Source: CAJFUR01 sp904420575 (GTDB lineage Bacteria; Actinomycetota; Coriobacteriia; Coriobacteriales; Eggerthellaceae). Taken from it: DNA of 64,000 bases. A model generated the notes under the pieces. That model was not told where the DNA came from. It worked only from the letters and a program-made list of their open reading frames with translations, and ran no database searches. Every line of letters starts with the position of its first letter. The first letter of the stretch is position 1. A program made the translations under genes and the position numbers. Below, piece by piece: positions 1-7,823 of this stretch. The stretch lies in NCBI GenBank assembly GCA_965119745.1, contig OZ221973.1, forward strand, positions 2,790,001 through 2,854,000, in the 5' to 3' direction.

Positions 1-265
1 ACAGCGCGCACAGCGCCGGCTGGGCGTACCGCGTGTCGTCGAGCCTTTCCGGGGCGGCGTTCGCCATGAGGCCGGCCACGTCGAAGCCGAACACGTCGGA
101 TGCGCACGCGAGCGTCTCGGCGACCTCCTTCACGTCGAAAAGGTCGGCTCCCATCCCCGGCTTCTGCGCCCCCTGCCCCGAGAACAGGAAGACGGGTGCT
201 CCGGGCACCAGGGAGGGCAGCTCCGACGAAGGGCGGGTTTCGGCAGCAGGATTCACGTCGTCCAC
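1..265 (-). CDS. fabD: Malonyl-CoA:ACP transacylase, N-terminal part (runs off the left edge)
   Basis: Loads malonyl groups from CoA onto acyl carrier protein for fatty-acid elongation in the cytoplasm. About 88 codons are visible; after a short polar leader the FabD signature FLFSGQGAQKPGMG appears, followed by a typical DVFGFD...YAQPAL stretch. The active-site GHSLG serine lies beyond the window. I chose GTG at 265 because no ATG exists in this frame upstream and it lies 7 nt after the fabK stop, so the two are probably co-translated. Order acpP-fabK-fabD matches streptococcal and other type II fatty-acid operons. Identity is firm; the exact start is less so. Confidence 0.85.
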   Translation of the reverse strand, partial: MDDVNPAAETRPSSELPSLVPGAPVFLFSGQGAQKPGMGADLFDVKEVAETLACASDVFGFDVAGLMANAAPERLDDTRYAQPALCAL

Positions 266-272
266 CGCCTTG

Positions 273-1244
273 TCACAGCGCCCGTTCGCGGCGGGCGTTG
301 CAGGCGGCCATCTCGTCCATGCCGCGCGCGCCCAGCGCCTCGGCCTCGGCCACCAGCTCGTCTATGACCTGGGCAGCCGTCTTGCGCTCATGCACGAGGG
401 CGGCCACCTGGCCCGCCATCATGGAGCCGTTGTCCACGTCGCCTTCGATGGCGCGGCGCAGCGAGCCCAGATACATCTGCTCCAGCTCATCGCCGTTGTG
501 CTCCATGTCCTCTTCCAGCTTGCGCACGCTGCGCGCGAACCGGTTCTTGAGGCAGCGCGCCGGATGCCCGCTGCCACGGCCGGTCACGATGGTGTCGGAG
601 TCCTTCGCCTTGAGCACGCGCTCCTTGTAGGCATCGGCAATAGTGCATTCCTCCACCGTGAGGAAGCGCGTTCCCAACTGCACGCCTTCGGCGCCCAGCG
701 CGAACGCGGCCGCCATGCCGCGGCCGTCGGCAATGCCGCCCGCCGCGATGACGGGGATGGACACCGCGTCGCACACGGCCGGCACGAGCGCCATCGTGGT
801 GAGCTCGCCGATGTGGCCGCCCGACTCGGTGCCTTCGGCCACCACCGCGTCGGCTCCCAGACGTTCCATGCGCACGGCCAGCGCCGTGGAGGCCACCACC
901 GGCACCACCTTGATGCCGGCTTCCTTCCACATCTCCATGTAGTTTGCCGGGCTTCCCGCGCCGGTGGCGATGACGTCCACCCGCAGGTCGGCGAGCAGCT
1001 TGGCCACTTCGGCGGCGTTCGGGTCCATGAGCATGACGTTCGCGCCGATGGGCTTGTCCGTCATCGAGCGCACCAGGCTCACCTGTTCCTCTATCCACTC
1101 GAGCGGCGCGCCGCCGCACGCGATGATGCCCAGGCCGCCCGCCTTGCTCACCGCGCCGGCCAGGCTCGCGTTCGCGATGCGCGCCATGGCGCCTTGGATG
1201 ACCGGCACCTCGATGCCCAGCAGTTCGGTTACCCGTGTCTTCAT
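273..1244 (-). CDS. fabK: Enoyl-ACP reductase II (FabK-type flavoprotein)
   Basis: FMN-dependent reductase of the FabK / nitronate monooxygenase family that carries out the last reduction of each fatty-acid elongation cycle. The 323-residue length is usual. Visible family marks are the N-terminal PVIQGAMARIAN, the glycine-rich GGLGII, the catalytic-histidine loop GTESGGHIGE (His about 144) and the phosphate-binding AAGGIADGRG and GTRF motifs. The fatty-acid neighbours (acpP upstream, fabD downstream) argue for FabK rather than nitronate monooxygenase. ATG at 1244 is preceded by a modest GAGGG. Expression probably comes from the acpP promoter at 1708-1736. Confidence 0.9.
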   Translation of the reverse strand: MKTRVTELLGIEVPVIQGAMARIANASLAGAVSKAGGLGIIACGGAPLEWIEEQVSLVRSMTDKPIGANVMLMDPNAAEVAKLLADLRVDVIATGAGSPANYMEMWKEAGIKVVPVVASTALAVRMERLGADAVVAEGTESGGHIGELTTMALVPAVCDAVSIPVIAAGGIADGRGMAAAFALGAEGVQLGTRFLTVEECTIADAYKERVLKAKDSDTIVTGRGSGHPARCLKNRFARSVRKLEEDMEHNGDELEQMYLGSLRRAIEGDVDNGSMMAGQVAALVHERKTAAQVIDELVAEAEALGARGMDEMAACNARRERAL

Positions 1245-1323
1245 GCGCTATGCCCTCTTTCTCTCAGACCTGCAAGCGGCGCCCTTCCCCGGGCGCGCTG
1301 CCCTGCTGGCGAAGCATCGCGCT

Positions 1324-1351
1324 CCCCCTGGCGTACGAGAACGCCAGGGGG
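1324..1351. other. Perfect 11-bp hairpin between acpP and fabK
   Basis: CCCCCTGGCGT (1324-1334) pairs perfectly with ACGCCAGGGGG (1341-1351) around a 6-nt loop. Neither strand shows a T-run after it, so it is not a classical intrinsic terminator. In the acpP-fabK transcript it could act as a 3' stabiliser or processing site that lets acpP accumulate above fabK; that is inference. Confidence 0.6.
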
Positions 1352-1391
1352 GCGGACGCAAAGCGCAGGGGCCCGGCGCGGAAGCGCCGCG

Positions 1392-1613
1392 TTACTTCAA
1401 CGAATCGATGTGGGCGACCAGCTGCCCGACCGTCTGGATGCCCTCGGGCTCGCCCAGCTCAACTTCGCACTTCTCTTCCAGGTCGCACACCAACTCGACC
1501 ATGTCGAGCGAGTCGACGCCCAGTTCTTCGAACGTGGCCTCGTCGACAACCTTGTCAGCCTCGATGTCCAGGTTCTCGCTCAGCACTTCCTTGACGATGT
1601 CGATGGTTGCCAT
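1392..1613 (-). CDS. acpP: Acyl carrier protein
   Basis: Small acidic carrier (73 residues) that holds growing acyl chains on a phosphopantetheine arm. The attachment serine is in GVDSLDMVELV, the standard DSL motif. A longer reading exists upstream, but ATG at 1613 has a strong AAGGAG ribosome site and gives the normal ACP start MATIDIV. The 5' leader contains an imperfect hairpin at 1637-1665 and a FabT-like palindrome at 1686-1698. First gene of the fatty-acid operon seen here. Confidence 0.95.
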   Translation of the reverse strand: MATIDIVKEVLSENLDIEADKVVDEATFEELGVDSLDMVELVCDLEEKCEVELGEPEGIQTVGQLVAHIDSLK

Positions 1614-1685
1614 GAGCCTTCTCCTTCTCTTGCGGGACATGCCCGCTTCGCCGAAGCAGGCATGCCCTCTTTGCCGTCAAAATAG

Positions 1686-1736
1686 TTTGATAATCAAAGT
1701 ATCTAGCATGGTACGGGTGCCCCGACTTGATTGCAA
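1686..1736 (-). promoter_or_regulatory. acpP promoter with FabT-like operator
   Basis: On the minus strand TTGCAA (1736-1731), 17 nt, then TACCAT (1713-1708) form a plausible -35/-10 pair. The perfect palindrome TTTGATAATCAAA lies at 1686-1698, at or just after the expected start of transcription, where a repressor would block initiation. The same core (TTTGA-N3-TCAAA) occurs upstream of the MarR gene at 2537-2549. From memory this resembles the streptococcal FabT box. No experimental support. Confidence 0.6.
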
Positions 1737-1950
1737 GCGCTTTCACGATATCTGCGCGCGCCGCTTAAGGAGAAGCCGAAGCCTCCTCGCCGCACGCGGC
1801 GGAAGGCAAGAACGAACACGGCGCACGCACGCCTCGGCAGGCCGCCCCGGCTGCAAGCGGCGGGAGTGCTGGACGGCGCCCCCCCGCAAGCGACAGGAGG
1901 GCCGGGCGACGTGCGGGGAACCGAGGGGTGCGCGCACGTCGTCGGCGCCG
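1737..1950. other. Intergenic stretch, nothing recognised
   Basis: Between the acpP promoter and the end of the MarR gene. I see no convincing gene, terminator or RNA; it holds a run of seven C and GC-rich sequence only. Together with the acpP leader it makes a gap of about 335 bp. Confidence 0.5.
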
Positions 1951-2445
1951 TCAGGCGTGCCCGTCGAAGAACCGCTTGACCTTCGCCAGCCCTGCGGCGA
2001 ACGCCTGCTCCTCTTCCTCGGTCAGGTCGGCCAGCGCCTCGTCGATCATCTGGCGATGAAACACGTTGTGGGCACGGAAGACCTGCCGGCCCTTCTTCGT
2101 CAGCGACACGAGCACCTTGCGCCTATCGTCCTCGGCGCGGATGCGCTCGACGAACCCCTTGCGCACCAGCTTGTTCACCGCCGTGGTCAACGTGGCCAGC
2201 GTCACGCCCAGGCGCGCTGCCACCACGTTCATGGGGTTCTGCTCGTGCAGCCCCACCGCCACGATGGTGTGCACCTCGGTGATGGTGAGCCCGTGCGTGA
2301 GCCGGTTGTCGAGCGACCGCTCTTCGATGCGCAGGATGGAGTTGAACGTGTCCGACAGCAGACCGTCGATGTCTGCGCGTCTCTGCGCGGCGGCGTCGCC
2401 GGTTTCGGCGTGCGTGCGCAGGGCGGCGTCTTTCGTCTCGGGCAT
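1951..2445 (-). CDS. MarR-family regulator, probable FabT-like repressor of fatty-acid synthesis
   Basis: Winged-helix MarR protein of 164 residues. Visible marks are NVVAARLGVT-LATLTTAVNKLVRKG (recognition helix region) and the wing RIRAEDDRRKVLVSLT. ATG at 2445 is chosen over the in-frame ATG at 2469 because AGAGAGGT sits 8-9 nt before it. It is immediately upstream of, and co-oriented with, acpP-fabK-fabD, and both its own promoter and that of acpP carry the same palindrome, which is what is expected of FabT (autoregulated, acyl-ACP responsive). The family call is firm; the FabT role is inferred from position and operators. Confidence 0.85.
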   Translation of the reverse strand: MPETKDAALRTHAETGDAAAQRRADIDGLLSDTFNSILRIEERSLDNRLTHGLTITEVHTIVAVGLHEQNPMNVVAARLGVTLATLTTAVNKLVRKGFVERIRAEDDRRKVLVSLTKKGRQVFRAHNVFHRQMIDEALADLTEEEEQAFAAGLAKVKRFFDGHA

Positions 2446-2520
2446 CGTAGGACCTCTCTGGCTCGCCATGCCGCGCCGATCAGGCGCGGGCGTCCGTGCG
2501 CTGCGCAGGGACGCGCCCCT

Positions 2521-2549
2521 ATCGTAGCAAATTCACTTTGACTATCAAA
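2521..2549 (-). promoter_or_regulatory. Promoter of the MarR gene with second FabT-like operator
   Basis: TTTGACTATCAAA (2537-2549, plus strand) is a 5-3-5 palindrome. Read on the minus strand its TTGATA (2548-2543) can serve as the -35, followed by 16 nt and TACGAT (2526-2521) as -10, so the operator would overlap the -35 and permit autorepression. Confidence 0.55.
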
Positions 2550-2585
2550 CCAGACGGGGCGAAACACACGCCATCAAGACCGTCT

Positions 2586-2972
2586 TCAACCCCGGTAGTC
2601 GCACCGCTGGCACCGGGACAGGCGCACGTCCGCGCCACCCGCGTCCTCCTTGTAGTACAGGCCCGACCACTGGCAGATGTGTTGCAGCACGGGAATGACC
2701 GAACGGCCCTTGTCCGTGAGCAGGTATTCCACGCGCGGAGGAATCTCTTCGTACTGCCGGCGCTCTATCAGGCCGTTGCCTGCCAGGTCCTTGAGGGCTA
2801 TGGCCAACGCCGCATCGGTCACGTCGGCCATCTCGTTGCGCAATTCGCTGTAACGCAGCTGCCCATCGGAAAGGACGCACAGGATGCGCGACTTCCATTT
2901 GCCGCCGAACACGTCCAGGCCGTATTCGAGCGGACACCGTATGTCCTTGTCGAGCTTGCGCCGGTACGCCAT
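2586..2972 (-). CDS. HxlR-family transcriptional regulator
   Basis: Winged-helix regulator of 128 residues with the HxlR hallmarks: CPLEYGLDVFGGKWKSRIL at the N-terminus, then LRYSELRNEMADVTDAALAIAL and a wing ending in EIPPRVEYLLTDKG. HxlR proteins commonly sense redox or electrophile stress through cysteines; here there is one Cys in CPLEY, another in ILCVL and a C-terminal pair in SRCQRCDY that could form a metal or thiol site (inference). Start at 2972 is preferred because GGAAGG precedes it. Divergently transcribed from the OsmC gene, which it probably controls. Confidence 0.85.
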   Translation of the reverse strand: MAYRRKLDKDIRCPLEYGLDVFGGKWKSRILCVLSDGQLRYSELRNEMADVTDAALAIALKDLAGNGLIERRQYEEIPPRVEYLLTDKGRSVIPVLQHICQWSGLYYKEDAGGADVRLSRCQRCDYRG

Positions 2973-3057
2973 GCGCCACCTTCCCTCCCCGCGTCCCACG
3001 GCGCGGCCGTCATCGGTCTGCCCCTGGACCCGCTCTGTGAAAGCTGCTCAAAAAACA

Positions 3058-3087
3058 TTGAGCGACTTAAAAATCAGCTTGTATCTT
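3058..3087 (+). promoter_or_regulatory. Candidate promoter for the OsmC gene
   Basis: TTGAGC (3058-3063), 18-nt spacer, TATCTT (3082-3087) in an AT-rich pocket of the 209-bp divergent region between hxlR and the OsmC gene. A regulator site for HxlR would be expected here but I could not pick one with confidence. Confidence 0.4.
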
Positions 3088-3181
3088 AACATTGCCGAGC
3101 GATCTTCCTAGACTTGAGCCAGCGAACGCGTTTGGTTAACAACCGCCGCGCAGGCACGGCGGCACGAGGAAAGGAAGGGAC

Positions 3182-3622
3182 ATGCTATCTACCACAAGCG
3201 TAACGGTGTCGAGCACCGGAACAGGACTGCAGGTCAAGGCGGGCTGCCGCGGCTTCGAGATCGTCTTCGACGAGCCGGAAGAGGCCGGCAGAACCAACGC
3301 GGGCATGAACCCCGTCGAGGGACTTCTGTGCGCGTTCGGCGCCTGCCAGTCCATCGCAACGCTCATATTCTCGCGCGCGCAGGGCATCGACCTGCAAGGC
3401 GTGCAGATGGAGATAGAAGGCGACCTGGACCCGGACGGGTTCATGGGGCTTGACCCCAACGTGCGCAACGGCTTGCAGGAAATCCGCTTCAAGGTGCATC
3501 TGAAATGCGACGACGAGGAAAAAGCGCGCGCATTGGCACGTCTTGCGGAAGAACGCTGCCCGGTGGGCGACTGCCTGAAAAACCCGGTTCCCGTGGTTTG
3601 CACGGACGTCGCCGTCGGCTAG
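3182..3622 (+). CDS. OsmC/Ohr-family peroxide-handling protein
   Basis: Cytoplasmic thiol peroxidase fold of 146 residues. The two conserved cysteines of the family are visible: one in FGACQSIAT on the central helix and one in ERCPVGDCL near the C-terminus, the usual CP-type resolving position. The N-terminal NPVEGLLCAFGAC is also family-typical. ATG at 3182 follows AGGAAAGGAAGG. It is the divergent partner of the HxlR regulator, suggesting induction by oxidants or electrophiles. Substrate (organic hydroperoxide versus another thiol-reactive compound) cannot be told. Confidence 0.85.
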   Translation: MLSTTSVTVSSTGTGLQVKAGCRGFEIVFDEPEEAGRTNAGMNPVEGLLCAFGACQSIATLIFSRAQGIDLQGVQMEIEGDLDPDGFMGLDPNVRNGLQEIRFKVHLKCDDEEKARALARLAEERCPVGDCLKNPVPVVCTDVAVG

Positions 3623-3760
3623 AATCAACAGCAGGCGCACCCGGGGCGGATTCCGCGGCGGCTTCGGCGAACCGACCGCCATCGCGGCCGGGGACACGCG
3701 GAAGCCGTCCGCGCGGGTTTCGCCTTGACGCCATCCGCATCGAGAAGAAAGGGGATCTCC

Positions 3761-4171
3761 ATGGCCAAGATGCCGCAAGCATGCCAGGACCTGATCAACA
3801 ACGCCTACGCCGCCGCGTTCTCCACCTGCTCGCCCGACGGCGTCCCCAACGTCGTGCCCGTGAGCATGAAGCAGGCCGTCGACGACGAGACCGTCATGGT
3901 GTCCGACCAGTACTTGCGCAAGACCCTGGCGAACCTGCAGGCGAACCCCCGTGCCGCGCTGTCCGCATGGGACGACGAGGGCGGCTTCCAGGTGAAGGGC
4001 ACCGTCACGTACGAGAACGAGGGCCCGCGCTACGAAGCCGTGGCCGCACAGGTGCACGAGATCCTGAGCTCCATGGGCTATGACTACGCAAGCAAGGGCG
4101 TCTGCTTCCTGCACGTGGAAGAGGTCTATTCCGTCACGCCCGGCGAAGGCGCCGGCGACCTGCTGGCATAG
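3761..4171 (+). CDS. Pyridoxamine 5'-phosphate oxidase-like FMN split-barrel protein
   Basis: A 136-residue single-domain protein of the PNPOx-like family: N-terminal FSTCSPDGVPNVVPVSM, then the dimer-forming SDQYLRKTLANLQANPRAALSAWD. Such small members bind flavin or other cofactors and are usually annotated only at family level. ATG at 3761 is preceded by AGAAAGGGGAT. A 138-bp spacer separates it from the OsmC gene, on the same strand; co-transcription is possible. Function not assigned. Confidence 0.8.
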   Translation: MAKMPQACQDLINNAYAAAFSTCSPDGVPNVVPVSMKQAVDDETVMVSDQYLRKTLANLQANPRAALSAWDDEGGFQVKGTVTYENEGPRYEAVAAQVHEILSSMGYDYASKGVCFLHVEEVYSVTPGEGAGDLLA

Positions 4172-4212
4172 GCTTCCGCGTGCCGCCCGCTGGCCGGCGG
4201 GCGTCCCGTCCG

Positions 4213-6513
4213 TCACCAGCCGGCGGGGCGCCCGCCTTTGTCGGTGGCCGGCTTGAAGTCGAGCGTGCGGGAGCGCGGCTCGGCGGCCACCAGCACCACC
4301 GGCACGCGCTGGCCCAAACGGTACACGGTGCCGGTCTCCTGGCCGCACAGGCTGTGGCGGGCCGGGTCGAAGGCAAAGTATTCCCGCCCGAGGGAACGCA
4401 CGGGCACGAACCCTTCGGCCGTGTTCTCGAGCCGCACGTATAGGCCATAGGCCGCCACGCCCGAGACCACCGCCGAGAACGCCTTGCCCACGTCGCGCTG
4501 AAGGTACTCAATGATCTTGAGTTCCTGCGATTCGCGCGCCGCAGCGTCGGCCACCCGTTCCTGATCGGAAGAATGCTCGGCGATCCACGGAAGGGCCGCC
4601 ACCTCCTGGTCGAACCTCTCCGGTCGGCGCGTCAGCTGCGCCTTCAGCATGCGGTGCACCACCAGGTCGGGATAGCGCCTGATAGGGCTTGTGAAATGGG
4701 TGTATGCCGCACTCGCAAGGCCGTAGTGGCCGCCGTTTTCCGGCCGATAGACAGCGCGTTTCATGGAGCGCAGAAGGAGCGTCGACACCAGCTCGCCCTC
4801 CGACCGCCCGCTGCTCGCGGCCAGCGCCTGCTGCACGGCGTGCGGGTCGCCCGCCACGAGCCGCGCCGCGTCCACCTGCGCGAACCAGGGAAATTCCTGG
4901 AACACCGGGACCAGGGCCGCCAGGTTGTCGGGCGCGGGCTGCTCGTGCACGCGGTAGAGGGAGGGAAACGACTGCTCGGACAGATGGCGCGCCACCGTCT
5001 CGTTCGCCAGGATCATGGCCTCTTCCACCAGCCCGGTCGCGTCGGTCTTGTGCCCGAGATCGATGGCGACGGGGCGTCCGGCCTCGTCCAGACGCACCTT
5101 CGCCTCGGACGTGCCGAAGTCCAATCCTCCCGCCGCCTCGCGCGCCGCCGCACGCTTCTTCGCAAGGGCGGAAAGCCCCGCAAGCCGCCACGCAAGCGCG
5201 TCGTCGTCTTCCGGCCGGCCTTCTTCGAGCATCGCCTGCGCCTCGTCGTAGGTCAGGCGCGCGTCCGACCGCACAAGCGCCGGGTACAGCTCGTAGCGCA
5301 GCAGGTTGCCGGCATCGTCCAGATACAGGTCGGCCGTCATGGAGCGCCGCGTCTCGCCGGGTTTGAGCGAACACAGGTCGCTCGACAGCTCGTGTGGCAG
5401 CATGGGAATCACGCGGTCCACCAGATACACGCTCGTCGCCCGCCGCCGCGCGTCCAGGTCGAGCGAAGAGCCCCACGGCACGTAATGCGACACGTCCGCA
5501 ATGTGCACCCCCAGCCGCCAAAGTCGGCGGCTTGCGGGATTCTCGCTTGTTGTCCCATTATCTTTGGCAGAACGTTCTCCATCGGCCCCACCGACACCTC
5601 CGCTTTCGGCGGCGTTGGCATCAAAGCAAGATTCGACTCCCTCGGAGCGGCGAGGACCGGAGGGGTTCACCAAGCGAGTTCCGCAGGGTGAACAGTCCAG
5701 TGGACTGTTCACCCACTGTTTTTGCGCCCGAGCGGGCGCCTTGGACGCTTCGTTCGAGCAGGACTGTCTGAGCGACTGGGCCCCTCCGGCCCTCGCCGCG
5801 GACCCCCAGGTCGAAACGCACTCCAAAGACAATGCATCGTCAAAATCGCGCGCGTCGACCGGGTCGATGGTGAACGTGAAACGGTCGCGCAGGTCGCGGT
5901 AGCCGGCCGCAAGGGCGCCTTCCTCGTCGAGGACGGCAGCGCGCGCCTCGGCCAGGGCGCCTTCGGAGAACGCGGTCTCCAGCTTGTGGCGCGCGACGAT
6001 CAGGTCCACGCCCACGTCCTCGTCGTCGGCGCGCCCGATCACCTCTTCCACCACGCCCGTGGCCGCCGTGTTGCGGGCAGGGAACGTCTCGATGCGCACG
6101 CGCACGAGCGAGCCGTCCTCGATGTCGGGACGGTCGGCCCGCATGGTGAAGATGTCGTAAGGGATGCGGGGGTCTTCGGGAACGACGACGCCGAAGGGTT
6201 CGGCGACCTCGTAGCGCCCGACGAGCGTGTCGTGGGACCGTTCGACCACGCGCACGACGCGCGCCGCAGGATTTTGGCCGGACGCCGCGCCGCTGGCGCC
6301 GCCCGCGCCGGAACCGCCTTTGTGGCCTTTGGAGCCGCCCAGCGGCGCCACTTCCACCACGTCGCCGTCGAATGCCCCTCCCATCTTGGACGAGGGCACG
6401 AAGAACTCCCCTTCGGCGGTCTGGACGAACCCGAAGCCCGCACCGCGCACGTTCAGCACGCCGCACGGGTTCGCACGCGGCGGACGCCGCGTATGCGACC
6501 GCGAACGGGCCAT
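4213..6513 (-). CDS. rnr: Ribonuclease R with a 100-codon in-frame insertion
   Basis: 3'-to-5' processive exoribonuclease that degrades structured RNA. Order seen: N-terminal cold-shock/OB region, RNB catalytic domain with the metal-binding PVDARDFDDALS, HIADVSHYV, RPENGGHYGL and PIRRYPDLVVHR motifs, and a C-terminal S1 domain (VVSGVAAYGLYVRLENTAEGF). The usual tight link between DARDFDDALSLE and WRLGVHIADV is broken by residues 232-331, low in similarity to the family and rich in Gly, Ser and Arg (see 5521-5820). The frame stays open throughout. ATG at 6513 is 5 nt after the S41 protease stop; a longer upstream reading overlaps that gene and was discarded. Confidence 0.9.
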   Translation of the reverse strand: MARSRSHTRRPPRANPCGVLNVRGAGFGFVQTAEGEFFVPSSKMGGAFDGDVVEVAPLGGSKGHKGGSGAGGASGAASGQNPAARVVRVVERSHDTLVGRYEVAEPFGVVVPEDPRIPYDIFTMRADRPDIEDGSLVRVRIETFPARNTAATGVVEEVIGRADDEDVGVDLIVARHKLETAFSEGALAEARAAVLDEEGALAAGYRDLRDRFTFTIDPVDARDFDDALSLECVSTWGSAARAGGAQSLRQSCSNEASKAPARAQKQWVNSPLDCSPCGTRLVNPSGPRRSEGVESCFDANAAESGGVGGADGERSAKDNGTTSENPASRRLWRLGVHIADVSHYVPWGSSLDLDARRRATSVYLVDRVIPMLPHELSSDLCSLKPGETRRSMTADLYLDDAGNLLRYELYPALVRSDARLTYDEAQAMLEEGRPEDDDALAWRLAGLSALAKKRAAAREAAGGLDFGTSEAKVRLDEAGRPVAIDLGHKTDATGLVEEAMILANETVARHLSEQSFPSLYRVHEQPAPDNLAALVPVFQEFPWFAQVDAARLVAGDPHAVQQALAASSGRSEGELVSTLLLRSMKRAVYRPENGGHYGLASAAYTHFTSPIRRYPDLVVHRMLKAQLTRRPERFDQEVAALPWIAEHSSDQERVADAAARESQELKIIEYLQRDVGKAFSAVVSGVAAYGLYVRLENTAEGFVPVRSLGREYFAFDPARHSLCGQETGTVYRLGQRVPVVLVAAEPRSRTLDFKPATDKGGRPAGW
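5521..5820. mobile_element. In-frame repeat element inserted in rnr
   Basis: Exactly 300 bp interrupt rnr. Inside are a 19-bp inverted repeat (5647-5665 against 5781-5799, 18 of 19 matching), a perfect 14-bp inverted repeat around one base (GGGTGAACAGTCCA at 5686-5699, its complement at 5701-5714) and a hairpin GCGCCC-GAGC-GGGCGC (5724-5739). This nested symmetry resembles a small palindromic (MITE/REP-like) element that can be translated through. Whether the whole 300 bp or only 5647-5799 is the mobile unit is unclear. Confidence 0.65.
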
Positions 6514-6518
6514 GGAGG

Positions 6519-7799
6519 CTACCCCTGCACCAGGGACTCGGCCGTTTCCAAGGCAAGGCGCTTCTGGGCGTCGCTTGCGGCGTCGCCGCCGGCGGCCACC
6601 GTCTTGTCGGGAAGCACGCCCACGTCGTTGATGTCGTGACCGAGCGGGCTCTTGTAGTACGCCGCCGTGTAGCGCAGTGCGCCGCCGAACGACAGCTCGC
6701 GCACCACCTGCACCGATCCCTTGCCCAGGGTCTGCGTGCCCACCACTTGCGCGCGCTTGTTGTCCTGCAGCGCCGCGGCCAGCACCTCGGCGGCCGCGGA
6801 AGTGTAGCCGTTCACGAGGACCACCAGCGGGGCCTCGGTCGCCACCGGCCCCGAAGCCGTCTTCGTTGACGACCCGTCGAGCGTCTGGACCTCCACGATG
6901 ACGCCGCTCTTCACGAACAGGTTGGCGATGTTCACGGCCTGCGTGAGGTAGCCGCCCGGGTTGTCGCGGATGTCGAGCACGAACGAGGTCGCGCCCTGCG
7001 CGGTCAGGTCGGCGATGGCCTTGCCCACCAGGTCGTCCGCGTTCTGGGTGATCTGCTTGAGCTTGATGTAGCCCACGGTGCCGGCAAGCTCCGTCGTGAC
7101 GTTGGGCACCGAGTACGCGGAGCATTCGAGCGTCGTCGTGAACTCCTCGCCCGTGTCCGCCTCCAGCGAGGAAGGCCGCATCCACGTGACCACCACGGTC
7201 GAACCCTCCTCGCGCGAGAGCGCCTTGACGGTCTCGGTCAGCGACCACTGATGGGAGCTGTCACCGTCGATGGCCACCACGAAGTCCCCTTGCTGGACGC
7301 CCTGCGCCTCGGCCACCGATCCTTCGAACACGTCGGACACGTACGCCCGCCCGTTGTATTCGGAGAAGAGGGCGCCGATGCCGGAATACGAGCCGTCCGA
7401 ACTCTCCTTGACGTAGAGCTCGTAGCGCGCCGGGTCGTAGTAGCTCAGGTAGCCGTCTTCGGTGGAGGCCGTGAACGCCTCGAGCGTCTGTGCCGTGGCG
7501 GCGTCCAGGTCGTAGTGGTCCATGCTGTTTGCGGCCAGCACGTCCTCCACTTCGCTGACGCGCGCCGACACCGAGTTGAAGGTGGATTTCGACGGCGAGC
7601 CCGAAGACGCAGGCCCCGCTTCCTCGGCGGTCACCGGGAAACCGAGCCCGGCCAGGAAGGCGCTCTCGCCGCGCACGAAGAAGCCGGCCACGAACGCCAC
7701 GGCCACCACGATGACGAGGCCGAGCGCGCGGGCGAGATGCCGGTTGCGCTCGAGCTCCTTGCGGGCTTTCGCCACGGTCTTTTTGTCGCCGTGCTTCAT
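6519..7799 (-). CDS. S41-family C-terminal processing protease
   Basis: Membrane-anchored serine protease of 426 residues. A basic N-terminus and one membrane segment (about residues 25-45, ALGLVIVVAVAFVAGFFV) place the catalytic part outside. It has a PDZ-like region (YSGIGALFSEYNGRAYVSDV, GVQQGDFVVAIDG) and the S41 core with the nucleophile in NGYTSAAAEV and the general-base lysine in TLGKGSVQV. Directly downstream of ftsEX, a common arrangement; such peptidases often trim cell-wall hydrolases or other exported proteins (known of the family, not shown here). Confidence 0.9.
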   Translation of the reverse strand: MKHGDKKTVAKARKELERNRHLARALGLVIVVAVAFVAGFFVRGESAFLAGLGFPVTAEEAGPASSGSPSKSTFNSVSARVSEVEDVLAANSMDHYDLDAATAQTLEAFTASTEDGYLSYYDPARYELYVKESSDGSYSGIGALFSEYNGRAYVSDVFEGSVAEAQGVQQGDFVVAIDGDSSHQWSLTETVKALSREEGSTVVVTWMRPSSLEADTGEEFTTTLECSAYSVPNVTTELAGTVGYIKLKQITQNADDLVGKAIADLTAQGATSFVLDIRDNPGGYLTQAVNIANLFVKSGVIVEVQTLDGSSTKTASGPVATEAPLVVLVNGYTSAAAEVLAAALQDNKRAQVVGTQTLGKGSVQVVRELSFGGALRYTAAYYKSPLGHDINDVGVLPDKTVAAGGDAASDAQKRLALETAESLVQG

Positions 7800-7823
7800 G
7801 CGCCGTCGCGTCCGTCCGCCCCG

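Noticed and set aside
33..1685. Plus-strand frames over the fatty-acid genes
   Set aside because: Antisense to fabD, fabK and acpP; no protein-like features.
6514..7248. Longer reading of rnr upstream of 6513
   Set aside because: It overlaps the S41 protease gene in another frame; the ATG at 6513 fits the family start.
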